Assembly: GCF_900130045.1 (NCBI RefSeq)
Contig: NZ_FQXT01000001.1
Coordinates: forward strand, 496,001-560,000
Direction: 5' to 3'
DNA: 64,000 nt
DNA from: Leeuwenhoekiella palythoae
Lineage (GTDB): Bacteria; Bacteroidota; Bacteroidia; Flavobacteriales; Flavobacteriaceae
Below the pieces are notes generated by a model. That model made no database searches and had not been told where the DNA came from. It saw only the letters and a list, made by a program, of their open reading frames with translations. Shown piece by piece: positions 9,579 through 18,170 of this stretch. How positions within the stretch are numbered: the stretch's first letter is position 1; each line of letters starts with the position of its first letter. The translations under genes and the position numbers were made by a program.

Positions 9579-10970
9579 ATGTTCCCTAAAAGCACATACG
9601 TCAATAGACGAAATATTTTAAAACAAACCTTAAAAAGTGGCATCATCCTCTTTCCAGGAAATGGCGAAAGCTCGATGAATTATGCCGATAACTGGTATCC
9701 TTTTATGCAGGATAGCAGCTTTTTATATTACACCGGAATCGACCATATTCCTAATTTATACTTCTTGATCAACATCGACACCGGGGAAGAAATCCTCTTC
9801 GGAAACAATGCCACTCCGGAAGAAAAAGTATGGATCGGTTCTGCTGAAAAATTAGAAAGCTTTGCTGAAAAATCAGGCTTCAGCACTGTAAAACCTTTAG
9901 ATCAGGTAGCGTCTTATTTAAAAGCGCAGTTAGCCAAAGGACAACAAGTACATTACCTTCCGCCCTATCGTTCGGCTCAAAAAATTGCGATCAGCGAACT
10001 TTTAGATATTCCGCTCCAAGAGGTAGAAGCTAACAAATCTGTAGCCTTGATTCAGGCAATCGTTGCTCAGCGCGAGCGCAAATCGGCTGAAGAATTGGTA
10101 CAACTTGAAGAAGCTGTGAATATTACCCGCAAAATGCACGAGTATGCCATCATCAATACTAAAGCCGGAATGACCGAAATGCAAATGGCAGGTACGCTTA
10201 ACGGTATTGCAGTAAGCGGTGGCGGCGGACTCGCCTTCCCCATTATTCTAACCAAAGATGGCCAATACCTGCACAATCACGCAACCACAGCCGTCCTGAG
10301 TGAAGGCGATCTGGTACTTTGCGATTGCGGCGCGTATAACACGATGGGCTACGGTGGTGATATGACGCGCACCTTCCCTGTCGGAAAAACGTTCAGTCCG
10401 TTGCAGAAGGATGTTTACAATATCGTCCTTAATGCGCACGAAAGTGCCATTGCTGCATTAAAACCGGGTACGCGTTTTAAAGACATTCACCTGCTGGCTT
10501 CCAAGAAGCTCGTAGAAGGTCTTACTGATCTTGGCCTGATGAAAGGTGACGCTGACGAAGCAGTTGCTGCCGGAGCACATACGCTTTTCTTTCAATGCGG
10601 TTTGGGTCATATGATGGGCTTAGACATTCACGATATGGAAAATCTGGCCGAGCAATATGTGGGCTATACTCCTGAGCTGAAGAAAAGCACTGAGTTTGGT
10701 CTGAAATCTTTACGCTTAGGAAAAGAACTTCAAGAGGATTTTGTACTCACGGTAGAACCCGGTTTATATTTCAATCCGTTCTTGATCGATGAGCGCAGAG
10801 CGCAGAAAAAGTATATGGACTTTGTGAATTATGACGAAGTGGAAAAATTCAAATCTTTTGGCGGCATACGCGTTGAAGAAGATTTTGTCATTACCAAAGA
10901 CGGAAGCAAACTATTGGGTGAACCACTTGCCAAAACGCCTGAAGCCATCGAAAAACTTAGAAATAACTAA
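9579..10970 (+). CDS. pepP: Xaa-Pro aminopeptidase (aminopeptidase P, M24B)
   Basis: 463 residues in two parts: an N-terminal creatinase-like domain (about 1-170) and a pita-bread M24 catalytic domain. The five metal ligands can be placed: D249 (CDCG), D261 (GGDMTRT), H344 (GLGHMMG), E393 (VEPG) and E434 (RVEED). It removes the first residue from peptides with proline in second place. No signal peptide is seen, so it is cytoplasmic. The stop is followed after only three bases by a DPP-IV-like gene, which makes an operon of two proline-specific peptidases. Confidence 0.93.
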   Translation: MFPKSTYVNRRNILKQTLKSGIILFPGNGESSMNYADNWYPFMQDSSFLYYTGIDHIPNLYFLINIDTGEEILFGNNATPEEKVWIGSAEKLESFAEKSGFSTVKPLDQVASYLKAQLAKGQQVHYLPPYRSAQKIAISELLDIPLQEVEANKSVALIQAIVAQRERKSAEELVQLEEAVNITRKMHEYAIINTKAGMTEMQMAGTLNGIAVSGGGGLAFPIILTKDGQYLHNHATTAVLSEGDLVLCDCGAYNTMGYGGDMTRTFPVGKTFSPLQKDVYNIVLNAHESAIAALKPGTRFKDIHLLASKKLVEGLTDLGLMKGDADEAVAAGAHTLFFQCGLGHMMGLDIHDMENLAEQYVGYTPELKKSTEFGLKSLRLGKELQEDFVLTVEPGLYFNPFLIDERRAQKKYMDFVNYDEVEKFKSFGGIRVEEDFVITKDGSKLLGEPLAKTPEAIEKLRNN

Positions 10971-10973
10971 CCT

Positions 10974-13220
10974 ATGAAAGCCATAAAACTAGGCCTGCTT
11001 TGCTTATTTACAATTGCAGTAAATAGTACAACAAATGCACAAGACGCCTCTCAATTAACATTAGATCGAATTTATTCCTCTGAATTTCGCGGGGAGAGCG
11101 CGCGAGCAATAAGTTGGATCGATGATGGAGACGCCTTTGTCACTATCGAGCAAACCGAAGACGGTCAAGACCAACTCATCAAGTATGCAAGTAAATCTAA
11201 TGCTCAAGAAGTCTTTTTAAGCGCAGCAGCCCTTACGCCTTCGGGTGAAGATCAAGCGCTTCAAATTGCTGATTTCAGCCTTTCAAACGATGAAAGCAAG
11301 GTGCTTATTTTCACCAACACCAGTCGGGTTTGGCGCTCAAATACCAAAGGTGACTATTGGGTGTATGATCTGGATACCAAATCTTTGAAGCAATTGGGCG
11401 CGGCGCTTCCTTCGTCGTCATTGATGTTTGCTAAGTTCTCTGATTCTAATGAAAACGTAGCCTATGTTTCAGGTTTCAATCTTTATGAAGAGAATTTTAA
11501 AACCGGCGAAGTAACCCAACTTACAACAGACGGAACGGGCGATATCATCAACGGAACCTTTGACTGGGTTTATGAAGAAGAGTTTGGTGCGCGTGATGGT
11601 TTTAGATGGAATCCTGACGGAAAACACATCGCCTATTGGCAGCTTGATGCATCAGAAATCGGGACGTTTTATATGATTAACACCACCGATTCTGTGTATG
11701 CTAAGCCTATTCCGTTGCAGTACCCCAAAGTGGGTTACGATCCTTCTTCGACTAAGGTGGGCATTGTAAATACTAAGACCAAAGAGACTACCTGGATTCC
11801 GGTTCCAGGTGATCCTATTCAGCATTATTTGCCCGCTTTACAGTGGATTGACGAAGATCTTTTGTTGATTCAGCAATTGAACCGCAAGCAAAATACACTG
11901 AAGATCTACACCTATGTACCTTCTTCTAAGGCGCTAAAAGAAGTATATACTGAAACCGAAGAAACCTGGGTAGATCTCGATTACCCCGATGTTTCTGCCA
12001 ACCAATGGGGTAAAAATGATTTGCTCTTAACACCAGATAAGTCTGAGTTCTTAAGAATGACCGAAAATGATGCGTGGCGGCATATTTACAAAGTAAGTTT
12101 AGAAACCGGCAAGCGTACGTTATTAACTCCGGGCGACTATGATGTGGCGGCTTTTTATACCGCAACAGCTAAGGAAGTATTCTTTTCGGCTTCGCCGGAA
12201 GATCCTGCGCAGCGTTATTTGTTCTCGACTTCATTAAAAGGAAAAGGCACTCCCAAACGCCTTACGCCTGAAGAATTTGAAGGGATCAATACCTATCAAA
12301 TCGCACCAAACGGAAAGTATGCGATTCATTCGCACACGAGTGTTGATGAACCAACTACTGTACGCCTGATAAGTCTGCCTAATCACAAGACCATAAAAGT
12401 CTTGGTTGACAATGCCGATTTAAAAGAGAAACTAAGCAGCCTGGCGCTTCCGGCAACCGAATTTTTTCAAGTAGAAACCGAAGACGGTATTTTGGTTGAA
12501 GGTAGAATCACCAAGCCTGTAGGTTTTGATGAATCTCAAGAATACCCTGTGCTTTTTCATGTATATGGCGAACCTTGGGGGCAAATGGCCACCGACAATT
12601 TCATTGGTTTGTACGATATCTTTTTAGCGCAGCAAGGCTTTGTGATCATCAATATGGATAACCGCGGCACGCCATCTTTAAAAGGTAGCGCGTGGCGTAA
12701 ATCGATCTACCGCAAGGTTGGTGTGGTGAATTCGCGTGATCAGGCGATGGCGACTAAAGCTTTACTAGAAAAATGGAGTTTTCTTGATGAAGATCGGGTT
12801 TCAGTCTGGGGCTGGAGCGGCGGTGGCTCAATGACGTTAAATCTGTTATTCCGTTATCCTGAGATCTATCAAACCGGAATGGCGGTAGCCGCAGTGGCGA
12901 ATCAGCTGTTTTATGACAATGTGTATCAAGAGCGTTATATGGGACTTCCGCAGGAAAATCTTGAAGATTTTATTGAAGGTTCTCCGGTAACCTATGCTAA
13001 AAATCTAGAAGGAAATTTACTGGTGGTTCACGGTACCGGCGACGATAACGTGCATTACCAAAATATGGAGTATCTGGTAAACGAACTCATCAAACAAAAC
13101 AAACAGTTTACGATGATGTCTTATCCTAATCGCTCCCATGGTATTTACGAGGGAATGAATACCCGCAGACATTTATATACCTTGCTCACCAATTACCTTT
13201 TTGAACACAACAAAAAATAA
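10974..13220 (+). CDS. S9B dipeptidyl peptidase IV-like serine peptidase, exported
   Basis: 748 residues with a signal peptide (cleavage near TTNAQ, residue 23). The N-terminal beta-propeller contains the double-Glu motif of DPP-IV (E201-E203 in DWVYEEEFG), which holds the free N-terminus of the substrate. The C-terminal alpha/beta-hydrolase has the nucleophile S615 in GWSGGG, acid D690/D691 in GTGDDNVH and H722 in SHGI. The family cleaves Xaa-Pro or Xaa-Ala dipeptides from peptides. The usual GWSYGG is here GWSGGG. Co-transcribed with the cytoplasmic Xaa-Pro aminopeptidase, so periplasmic and cytoplasmic steps of proline-peptide use are probably coordinated. Confidence 0.92.
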   Translation: MKAIKLGLLCLFTIAVNSTTNAQDASQLTLDRIYSSEFRGESARAISWIDDGDAFVTIEQTEDGQDQLIKYASKSNAQEVFLSAAALTPSGEDQALQIADFSLSNDESKVLIFTNTSRVWRSNTKGDYWVYDLDTKSLKQLGAALPSSSLMFAKFSDSNENVAYVSGFNLYEENFKTGEVTQLTTDGTGDIINGTFDWVYEEEFGARDGFRWNPDGKHIAYWQLDASEIGTFYMINTTDSVYAKPIPLQYPKVGYDPSSTKVGIVNTKTKETTWIPVPGDPIQHYLPALQWIDEDLLLIQQLNRKQNTLKIYTYVPSSKALKEVYTETEETWVDLDYPDVSANQWGKNDLLLTPDKSEFLRMTENDAWRHIYKVSLETGKRTLLTPGDYDVAAFYTATAKEVFFSASPEDPAQRYLFSTSLKGKGTPKRLTPEEFEGINTYQIAPNGKYAIHSHTSVDEPTTVRLISLPNHKTIKVLVDNADLKEKLSSLALPATEFFQVETEDGILVEGRITKPVGFDESQEYPVLFHVYGEPWGQMATDNFIGLYDIFLAQQGFVIINMDNRGTPSLKGSAWRKSIYRKVGVVNSRDQAMATKALLEKWSFLDEDRVSVWGWSGGGSMTLNLLFRYPEIYQTGMAVAAVANQLFYDNVYQERYMGLPQENLEDFIEGSPVTYAKNLEGNLLVVHGTGDDNVHYQNMEYLVNELIKQNKQFTMMSYPNRSHGIYEGMNTRRHLYTLLTNYLFEHNKK

Positions 13221-13248
13221 GCTTCAAGAAGCTATTTTGTTAAAAAAT

Positions 13249-13278
13249 AAAACCTCGGCTTTTCAGCCGAGGTTTTTT
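13249..13278 (+). terminator. intrinsic terminator between convergent genes
   Basis: Perfect 12-base stem AAAACCTCGGCT/AGCCGAGGTTTT with a TTTC loop and a run of T. It ends the pepP-DPP operon and, being symmetrical with an A run on the left, can also serve the minus-strand gene that ends at 13305. Confidence 0.9.
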
Positions 13279-13304
13279 CGTCAATTAAGGGGTAAAAGAC
13301 AAAA

Positions 13305-13808
13305 TTAAGCAGCTACAACAGCAGCTTGCTTTGCGGTTAAAGCGTTTTGAATATCAGACTTCCAGGCGCTTGCACGCTTCATCTCAAAATTCTGAGCTGA
13401 ATCTATGAGCGAATCGTAAAAATTAAGAAGTATTGGCGCTCCACTGTTTTGTGGTATCAGTTCTAAAGTAAGATTCTCTAAAGTGCTACTTACTTTTCCG
13501 TCAATACGTTTAGTTTGTAGATCCTCAAGAAGATTCACGCGAGAAATTGTAGAAAGATCAACCGCTTTGTGCACGATTTGCTCTTGTACTAACTGTGCGT
13601 AAAACAGCACATTATTTTTAAGATCAATACCAATGATTCGCGAAGCCCACTGCTCTGTTTTATCAAAAGCGAGGTTTTGTTTTGTTGCTTCGGTTTTAAA
13701 AAAAGTACTGAGTTTTTTAGTGTTTGATCCAAAAAGGATAAAAAGAATATAAGGTACTGCTACGGCTCCCACCACAACGGCAAAAACCAAAATCATATTT
13801 AATTTCAT
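13305..13808 (-). CDS. hypothetical protein with one N-terminal membrane helix
   Basis: 167 residues. Residues 4-28 form a single strongly hydrophobic segment; the rest is soluble and mixed alpha/beta, with no motif I recognise. The positive charges after the helix (NTKK) suggest the soluble part is on the cytoplasmic side. A degenerate copy of an 18-bp palindrome lies just upstream at 13838-13855. Function unknown. Confidence 0.6.
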   Translation of the reverse strand: MKLNMILVFAVVVGAVAVPYILFILFGSNTKKLSTFFKTEATKQNLAFDKTEQWASRIIGIDLKNNVLFYAQLVQEQIVHKAVDLSTISRVNLLEDLQTKRIDGKVSSTLENLTLELIPQNSGAPILLNFYDSLIDSAQNFEMKRASAWKSDIQNALTAKQAAVVAA

Positions 13809-13837
13809 AAGATAAAGAGTTGTTTAATTTTTTAGCG

Positions 13838-13855
13838 TCCCAATAGCTATCAGGA
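13838..13855. repeat. degenerate copy of the 18-bp palindrome TCCCGATAGCTATCGGGA
   Basis: The sequence TCCCAATAGCTATCAGGA differs from the perfect palindrome at 28116-28133 by two G-to-A changes. It lies in the gap upstream of the 167-residue membrane protein gene. Confidence 0.55.
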
Positions 13856-13966
13856 CTGCGTATTAACACCTTTAGCGATGCCAAATACATTTTGATGCAT
13901 AAAGTGCATCTAAGCCGAAGCTTAAAAAGATAAACCCGACTTTTAAAGTCAAAAAATTAAAATTCT

Positions 13967-14332
13967 TTACGGAAATAAATGAAAAGGGAAAATGAGATCT
14001 AGCCGACTGAGCGAAGGGGTAATACGTTCACACAGTGTCAAGTACTGAAGGTTTAGTGTCGTAAGTAGCGCAGTAGACTCTGAAGCAAGACCTGCCCAAA
14101 AATCAGAACCATTAAAAGAGTGATCCTTTTGCTGATGCAAAGAAACTTCAGGAGCAGTAAGCAAAAGTTGCTCGACTGCAACCGCCTTGTCATTGCCCTC
14201 TTGAACAGATGCACGGTGTTCTCCCGGCACAACTGGCGCAAAAGTATCTGCCGGAGTAACTCCAAAAGAAAACTCTCCAGCTCCCAAAAGGAGCAGCAAG
14301 AAGAGAAAAACAGATTTTACAAATGCCTTCAT
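13967..14332 (-). CDS. small exported protein of unknown function
   Basis: The likely start is the ATG at 14332, giving 121 residues; a GTG at 14341 is also in frame but would add only PN in front of the signal sequence and overlaps the promoter box. A hydrophobic signal segment covers about residues 5-22. The mature part is low in complexity up to residue 90 and ends in a hydrophobic, Leu/Phe-rich tail (FPFHLF). No family recognised. An exact -7 box lies at 14341-14348, so the transcript would have almost no leader. It follows the di-haem peroxidase gene on the same strand, but a hairpin separates them. Confidence 0.5.
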   Translation of the reverse strand: MKAFVKSVFLFLLLLLGAGEFSFGVTPADTFAPVVPGEHRASVQEGNDKAVAVEQLLLTAPEVSLHQQKDHSFNGSDFWAGLASESTALLTTLNLQYLTLCERITPSLSRLDLIFPFHLFP

Positions 14333-14340
14333 ATTAGGCA

Positions 14341-14348
14341 CAAAGGTA
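14341..14348 (-). promoter_or_regulatory. -7 promoter box (TAnnTTTG) for the small exported protein
   Basis: The plus strand reads CAAAGGTA, i.e. TACCTTTG on the minus strand, an exact match to the Bacteroidota -7 consensus. It ends nine bases before the ATG at 14332, implying a very short or absent leader. No good -33 TTG was seen because that position falls in a hairpin. Confidence 0.45.
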
Positions 14349-14350
14349 AA

Positions 14351-14373
14351 GCAGCAACCTGTTAAGTTGCTGC
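14351..14373 (-). terminator. hairpin between the peroxidase and the small exported protein
   Basis: Perfect 8-base stem GCAGCAAC/GTTGCTGC with a 7-base loop. On the minus strand it is followed by TTTA, a weak T tract, so it may be an inefficient terminator for the peroxidase transcript. Confidence 0.5.
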
Positions 14374-14407
14374 TAAAATTTAAATAATTTAATGAAATCC
14401 CAAACGC

Positions 14408-16228
14408 TTAATAAACGACCTCTTCGGGTACATCCGTGAGGGTTTTTAAGAAAGCGACCAAAGCTTGCTGTTCTTCGGAGGTAAGTTCGAGGTTGTCAAA
14501 CGGTAGTGTTTGATGCGGCAGATCAAAGCCAAGGCCACCGCCGCCTCCTTTATTATAAAAGTCAATAACTTCTTCTAAACTTTCATACACACCGTTATGC
14601 ATATAGGGCGCGGTAAGCTCTGCGTTACGCACGGTTGGCGTCTTAAAAATTCCCAATTGTATGGGCTCTTCGTACATAAAGTAAAAGCCCAGATCGTCGT
14701 CAAGCTCTTTATTTGCAGCAGTTTCCGGCACACCTATCACTTCCTTTTCTGTATCGGTAAAAAAGGGAGGCACTGTCCCACTGGTGAGCGGCATAAAATG
14801 ACAGGTAGCGCAAAGCGCTTTTCCCATAAATAGGTTTAACCCCTGTTTTTCTTCAGGAGTAAATGTGTTTTCTTCTCCACGCATATTTTTATCGAACTTT
14901 GAACTGAAACCATTAAGCGTACTGATGTATGCCGAAAGTGCTTTGATGGTTTCGTCGTTAGTCCAACTTCTGCGCGTACCGAATACTTCTTTGAAAGCTT
15001 CGTAATAGGTGGAATCGGTTAACACTTCTTCAGAGAATTCGTGTACTGTACTGTTGAATTCTTCTTTATTGGTAAATACCCCTGAAATCTGAGCAAGTAA
15101 GGTTTCGGCTCTGCCATCCCAGAAAAATGCGCGTTGAAAAACCGAGTTGATCAAGGTGGGAGAATTCCGTTTTAACGGCGAACCGGTATTATTCATATTG
15201 GTTACCTTCCCATCTGTGTAGGCTAGTTTGGGATCGTGGCAAGTAACACAAGCCATATCTTTTCCTTTTGAAAGATTTTTGTCAAAAAACAGACGCTTTC
15301 CTAATGCGATTTGTGCTTCGGAAGGATTACGATTTGTGATCTCTCTGAAATATTCCACATTAAAAGAATCCTCTTCAAAAAAGGTAGGTGCATCAAAATT
15401 ATAGGGTTTATTAGTCACCGGTTCCCATACGTCTGAAGCTTTGCGTATCGCCACCCAGCTGCGCGTAATGGGATTAAAATATTCCCGAATAAATGTGTAG
15501 CGATCAAAAGTTGCAAAATCTTTATTGGTTGCAATAAACGCAATAGCCTTCTCAACCTGATCTTGAAATTGAAGATCTAACTGTGCATCAGCAGCTTTTA
15601 CACGCTCTTGTATGCTCAATGCATAAACATCTCTGAGACTTTGTAAGGATTCTTGAGTTTCTCCCAAACCTAATCCGCTCACGGGTGTATCAAAACCAGC
15701 GATCGCAAGACTCACCATACGCATCAACTGTTGATGTGTTGCGATAAAGAACCGTTCAGCGTTAATTTCGCGCTCTGCAATATTTCCTTTTAAAATTTCT
15801 AGTAAACCTTTGGTGAGACGCAGTTCTTTTTGATAAGTAGTTTCGTTCTCAATTCCCTCATAAATAGATTCTTCAATTTTTTGAAGTCCAACAGGCTCCA
15901 AAACCTTTTGAGAATCATCTGTTAAAAAAGGCAGTGCGGGACCATTGGCGCGATGCCCTACCACAGGATTGATGTATGAAGCGTAGGGTTCGGCTTTTTT
16001 AAAAGCCACACGTGCTTTACTAAAATAGATTTTGGCCTTAGCGCTTTCAGCGGGGGTGACCGCTAACGAATCTAAGTACTGCATCGCTTCGGTTAAATGC
16101 ATTTTATAATAGTCCTGAGTAGGTTGCCAGTCTACTAAAGCGGTAAGCGTTTCGTCAGCCTTCTTATCGTTTTTACAAGCCGAAAAACACAATAATACAA
16201 TCAGGCCGAGTCGGGTAAGTAATTTCAT
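14408..16228 (-). CDS. di-haem cytochrome c peroxidase family lipoprotein (MauG/CCP) with imelysin-like N-terminus
   Basis: The start is placed at the ATG at 16228 (606 residues) because it begins a lipoprotein signal ending in FSAC; a longer frame to 16267 would run through a terminator hairpin. The C-terminal half holds two haem-binding motifs, CVTCH (C327-H331) and CATCH (C473-H477), as in bacterial di-haem peroxidases. The N-terminal 270 residues are helical and include GLQKIEESIYEG, resembling the imelysin family GxxxIE motif; this assignment is an inference. Family role: reduction of hydrogen peroxide or oxidation of a partner with two c-type haems, outside the cytoplasm. Preceded by a collagen-like lipoprotein gene on the same strand. 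Confidence 0.85.
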   Translation of the reverse strand: MKLLTRLGLIVLLCFSACKNDKKADETLTALVDWQPTQDYYKMHLTEAMQYLDSLAVTPAESAKAKIYFSKARVAFKKAEPYASYINPVVGHRANGPALPFLTDDSQKVLEPVGLQKIEESIYEGIENETTYQKELRLTKGLLEILKGNIAEREINAERFFIATHQQLMRMVSLAIAGFDTPVSGLGLGETQESLQSLRDVYALSIQERVKAADAQLDLQFQDQVEKAIAFIATNKDFATFDRYTFIREYFNPITRSWVAIRKASDVWEPVTNKPYNFDAPTFFEEDSFNVEYFREITNRNPSEAQIALGKRLFFDKNLSKGKDMACVTCHDPKLAYTDGKVTNMNNTGSPLKRNSPTLINSVFQRAFFWDGRAETLLAQISGVFTNKEEFNSTVHEFSEEVLTDSTYYEAFKEVFGTRRSWTNDETIKALSAYISTLNGFSSKFDKNMRGEENTFTPEEKQGLNLFMGKALCATCHFMPLTSGTVPPFFTDTEKEVIGVPETAANKELDDDLGFYFMYEEPIQLGIFKTPTVRNAELTAPYMHNGVYESLEEVIDFYNKGGGGGLGFDLPHQTLPFDNLELTSEEQQALVAFLKTLTDVPEEVVY

Positions 16229-16255
16229 AGAAACAGGTACTAGGTATTTATGACA

Positions 16256-16283
16256 AAACCTCCACAAGAATTTGTGGAGGTTT
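16256..16283 (-). terminator. intrinsic terminator or attenuator between lipoprotein and peroxidase genes
   Basis: Perfect 12-base stem AAACCTCCACAA/TTGTGGAGGTTT with a 4-base loop, followed on the minus strand by TTTTGTCA. It ends 28 bases upstream of the peroxidase ATG, so it could reduce transcription into that gene. Confidence 0.75.
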
Positions 16284-16304
16284 AAAGACTATAATGGTTG
16301 GTTG

Positions 16305-17873
16305 TTATCTTGGTAAGCCTTGTAATAAAATTACTTGAGAACCTTGTCTGTTTTCACGTCCAGAAATGATGTGACCATCTAATCCTTGGAAGAAATCATC
16401 AGTCCAGTAATGAGGCTGAAGTGCCAGTACAAAAGTACCGTCTACCCCTATTTTATCTGAAATGTCAATCAAAGAACCAAACTCTCCGTTGTAAACCACA
16501 CCTGGATCTTCAGCTAAGTTCTGGTCAACGCGTAAGCGCAATACAACTTCGATATTATCTCCATTTAAATCACTCTGATAGATGTATGAATTGTGATTTC
16601 TGTTGAATGAATTTGGATCTTCTTGAAAGTATACATAGTTCTCAGTCACACAAATGTTGTCAGGGCTCTGCAAGCTTGCAAGGTTCCCGTCCATATTGTT
16701 TGTGTCTGTGTTTCCGCTTACTACTTGGGTAAGCTTTCCGGTTAACGGAGCATCTGCATCAAGTTCTAATTTATAAACGGTTCCCCAGTCATTATACGTT
16801 CCTGCTCCGGGACCTCTACCGGTTACAGCAAAATACACATTGCGACCATTAGCATCAGAACCTTTCTGATAATCTACATCTTCAACACGCATAAATGCCG
16901 AAGCACCAACTTCAATACAAGCATCTTCCATCTCGCTTGCGCTTAGGTTTGCAGCGTCAGGAATTTCAACAAATTCTACATCATAAGTTGCTTTGAAATC
17001 AAGATCACCTTCGTTGTAGATCTGGCCTTCTTCAGCAGCGATTACGCCACCGTTTCCGTCAGAGATTTGCTTCAGTTTTAAAACATAAACTTTACCTCCT
17101 TCAAGATCTGCGTCGCCGTTTTCTGAATAATACAGAACAACTTGGCCTTCAGAACCGCTAGAATCGTCATCACCACCGATGATCACCGTTTTTCCGGTAT
17201 AAGCATCTTTAGGTAATGGAACCGCGTTTTCCCAAGAGAATTCGCCCAATGCTGCCAGACCAAAATCTGCAGTGGGAGTTGGAGTCTCTACATAAGGATC
17301 AATCGCTTTTACTTTATAGCTGTAGCTCTCTGATGCTGATAAGAAAATATCTTCGCTACCTCCGTGAATGTCTGCTTCCCACATTGTAGCACTACATTGG
17401 CGTGCCCAATCTGCCACACCAGAATTCAATAAGTAATCACCTTTAACAGGAATTAAGTTCTCGTCTAAGAAAATACGAGATACCGCATAGTGATCTTCGT
17501 TATTAACTACATAAATATATCCGTCGCTATTAGGATCTTTTAAGAAACCGGCACCGTCTGCAGAACCTGCCATTTGAAAATTGGTCTCCCCGATCACATC
17601 AGAAGTACTGATCAACGAATAAGGCTTTACAAAGTTGAAAGCCGGAGACATTTGTACTAAAGGCTCTAAACTTGATTTGTTTGCAAAAAGCTCAGCGGTT
17701 GGAGTAAAGTCTTCTCCATCTTCACCATCCTGGCCGTCAACACCATCGGTACCGTCAACGCCATCAACGCCGTCTGCCCCATCAAGGCCATCTTCACCCT
17801 CACAAGCAATAAATACTACACCCACAGATGCAAGCATCATAAGGTTGAATAAAAGTTTTTTTAATGTAGTCAT
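16305..17873 (-). CDS. lipoprotein with collagen-like Gly-X-Asp repeat and PhoX/DUF839-like body
   Basis: 522 residues. The signal peptide ends in a lipobox (VFIAC) with the lipidated Cys at residue 24. It is followed immediately by ten Gly-X-Asp triplets (residues 26-55), then a body of about 460 residues rich in Asp, Gly and aromatic residues. Segments such as GGDDDSSG, FAVTGRGPGAG and LQSPDNICVTENYVYFQED recall the PhoX/DUF839 beta-propeller type; this is a family guess from pattern. The Gly-X-Asp stretch is a stalk-like, acidic and perhaps calcium-binding spacer holding the body away from the membrane. An exact -7 box lies 32 bases upstream. Confidence 0.75.
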   Translation of the reverse strand: MTTLKKLLFNLMMLASVGVVFIACEGEDGLDGADGVDGVDGTDGVDGQDGEDGEDFTPTAELFANKSSLEPLVQMSPAFNFVKPYSLISTSDVIGETNFQMAGSADGAGFLKDPNSDGYIYVVNNEDHYAVSRIFLDENLIPVKGDYLLNSGVADWARQCSATMWEADIHGGSEDIFLSASESYSYKVKAIDPYVETPTPTADFGLAALGEFSWENAVPLPKDAYTGKTVIIGGDDDSSGSEGQVVLYYSENGDADLEGGKVYVLKLKQISDGNGGVIAAEEGQIYNEGDLDFKATYDVEFVEIPDAANLSASEMEDACIEVGASAFMRVEDVDYQKGSDANGRNVYFAVTGRGPGAGTYNDWGTVYKLELDADAPLTGKLTQVVSGNTDTNNMDGNLASLQSPDNICVTENYVYFQEDPNSFNRNHNSYIYQSDLNGDNIEVVLRLRVDQNLAEDPGVVYNGEFGSLIDISDKIGVDGTFVLALQPHYWTDDFFQGLDGHIISGRENRQGSQVILLQGLPR

Positions 17874-17904
17874 GTTTAATAGAAATTTGATTTTTAGTTG
17901 GAAA

Positions 17905-17912
17905 CAAATCTA
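17905..17912 (-). promoter_or_regulatory. -7 promoter box (TAnnTTTG) for the collagen-like lipoprotein gene
   Basis: Plus strand CAAATCTA, i.e. TAGATTTG on the minus strand, an exact consensus match 32 bases before the ATG at 17873. The rest of the gap 17913-18116 shows no gene or strong structure. Confidence 0.55.
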
Positions 17913-18118
17913 TCTAGACCAGCATTTTTCGGCGTTAACTCAGTATCGTGCTTGAATTAATTTTAAATCAATTGAAGGTTAAAAAAGTTACCTCAACATT
18001 ACTATTTAAAATTGTTCTAAGGCTTTATGTTAAGAAGCTCATTTGAGGGTAAAATTGAAGATTGCGAGGTAGCTGCTTTAAATGCAAACCAATAGAAAAC
18101 TCACCTTCAATAGGTTGC

Positions 18119-18147
18119 AAAAAAAAATCCGCTGCAGGAGCGGATTT
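18119..18147 (-). terminator. intrinsic terminator after bcp
   Basis: Stem AAATCCGCT/AGCGGATTT with a 5-base loop; on the minus strand it is followed by a run of T (the A run at 18119-18127 of the plus strand). Confidence 0.85.
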
Positions 18148-18170
18148 CTAATAGTATGTTTTGAAACGTT

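Noticed and set aside
17635-17955. Plus-strand frame rich in Pro-Ser triplets opposite the collagen-like repeat
   Set aside because: It is the antisense shadow of the Gly-X-Asp repeat; its regularity comes from the repeat DNA.
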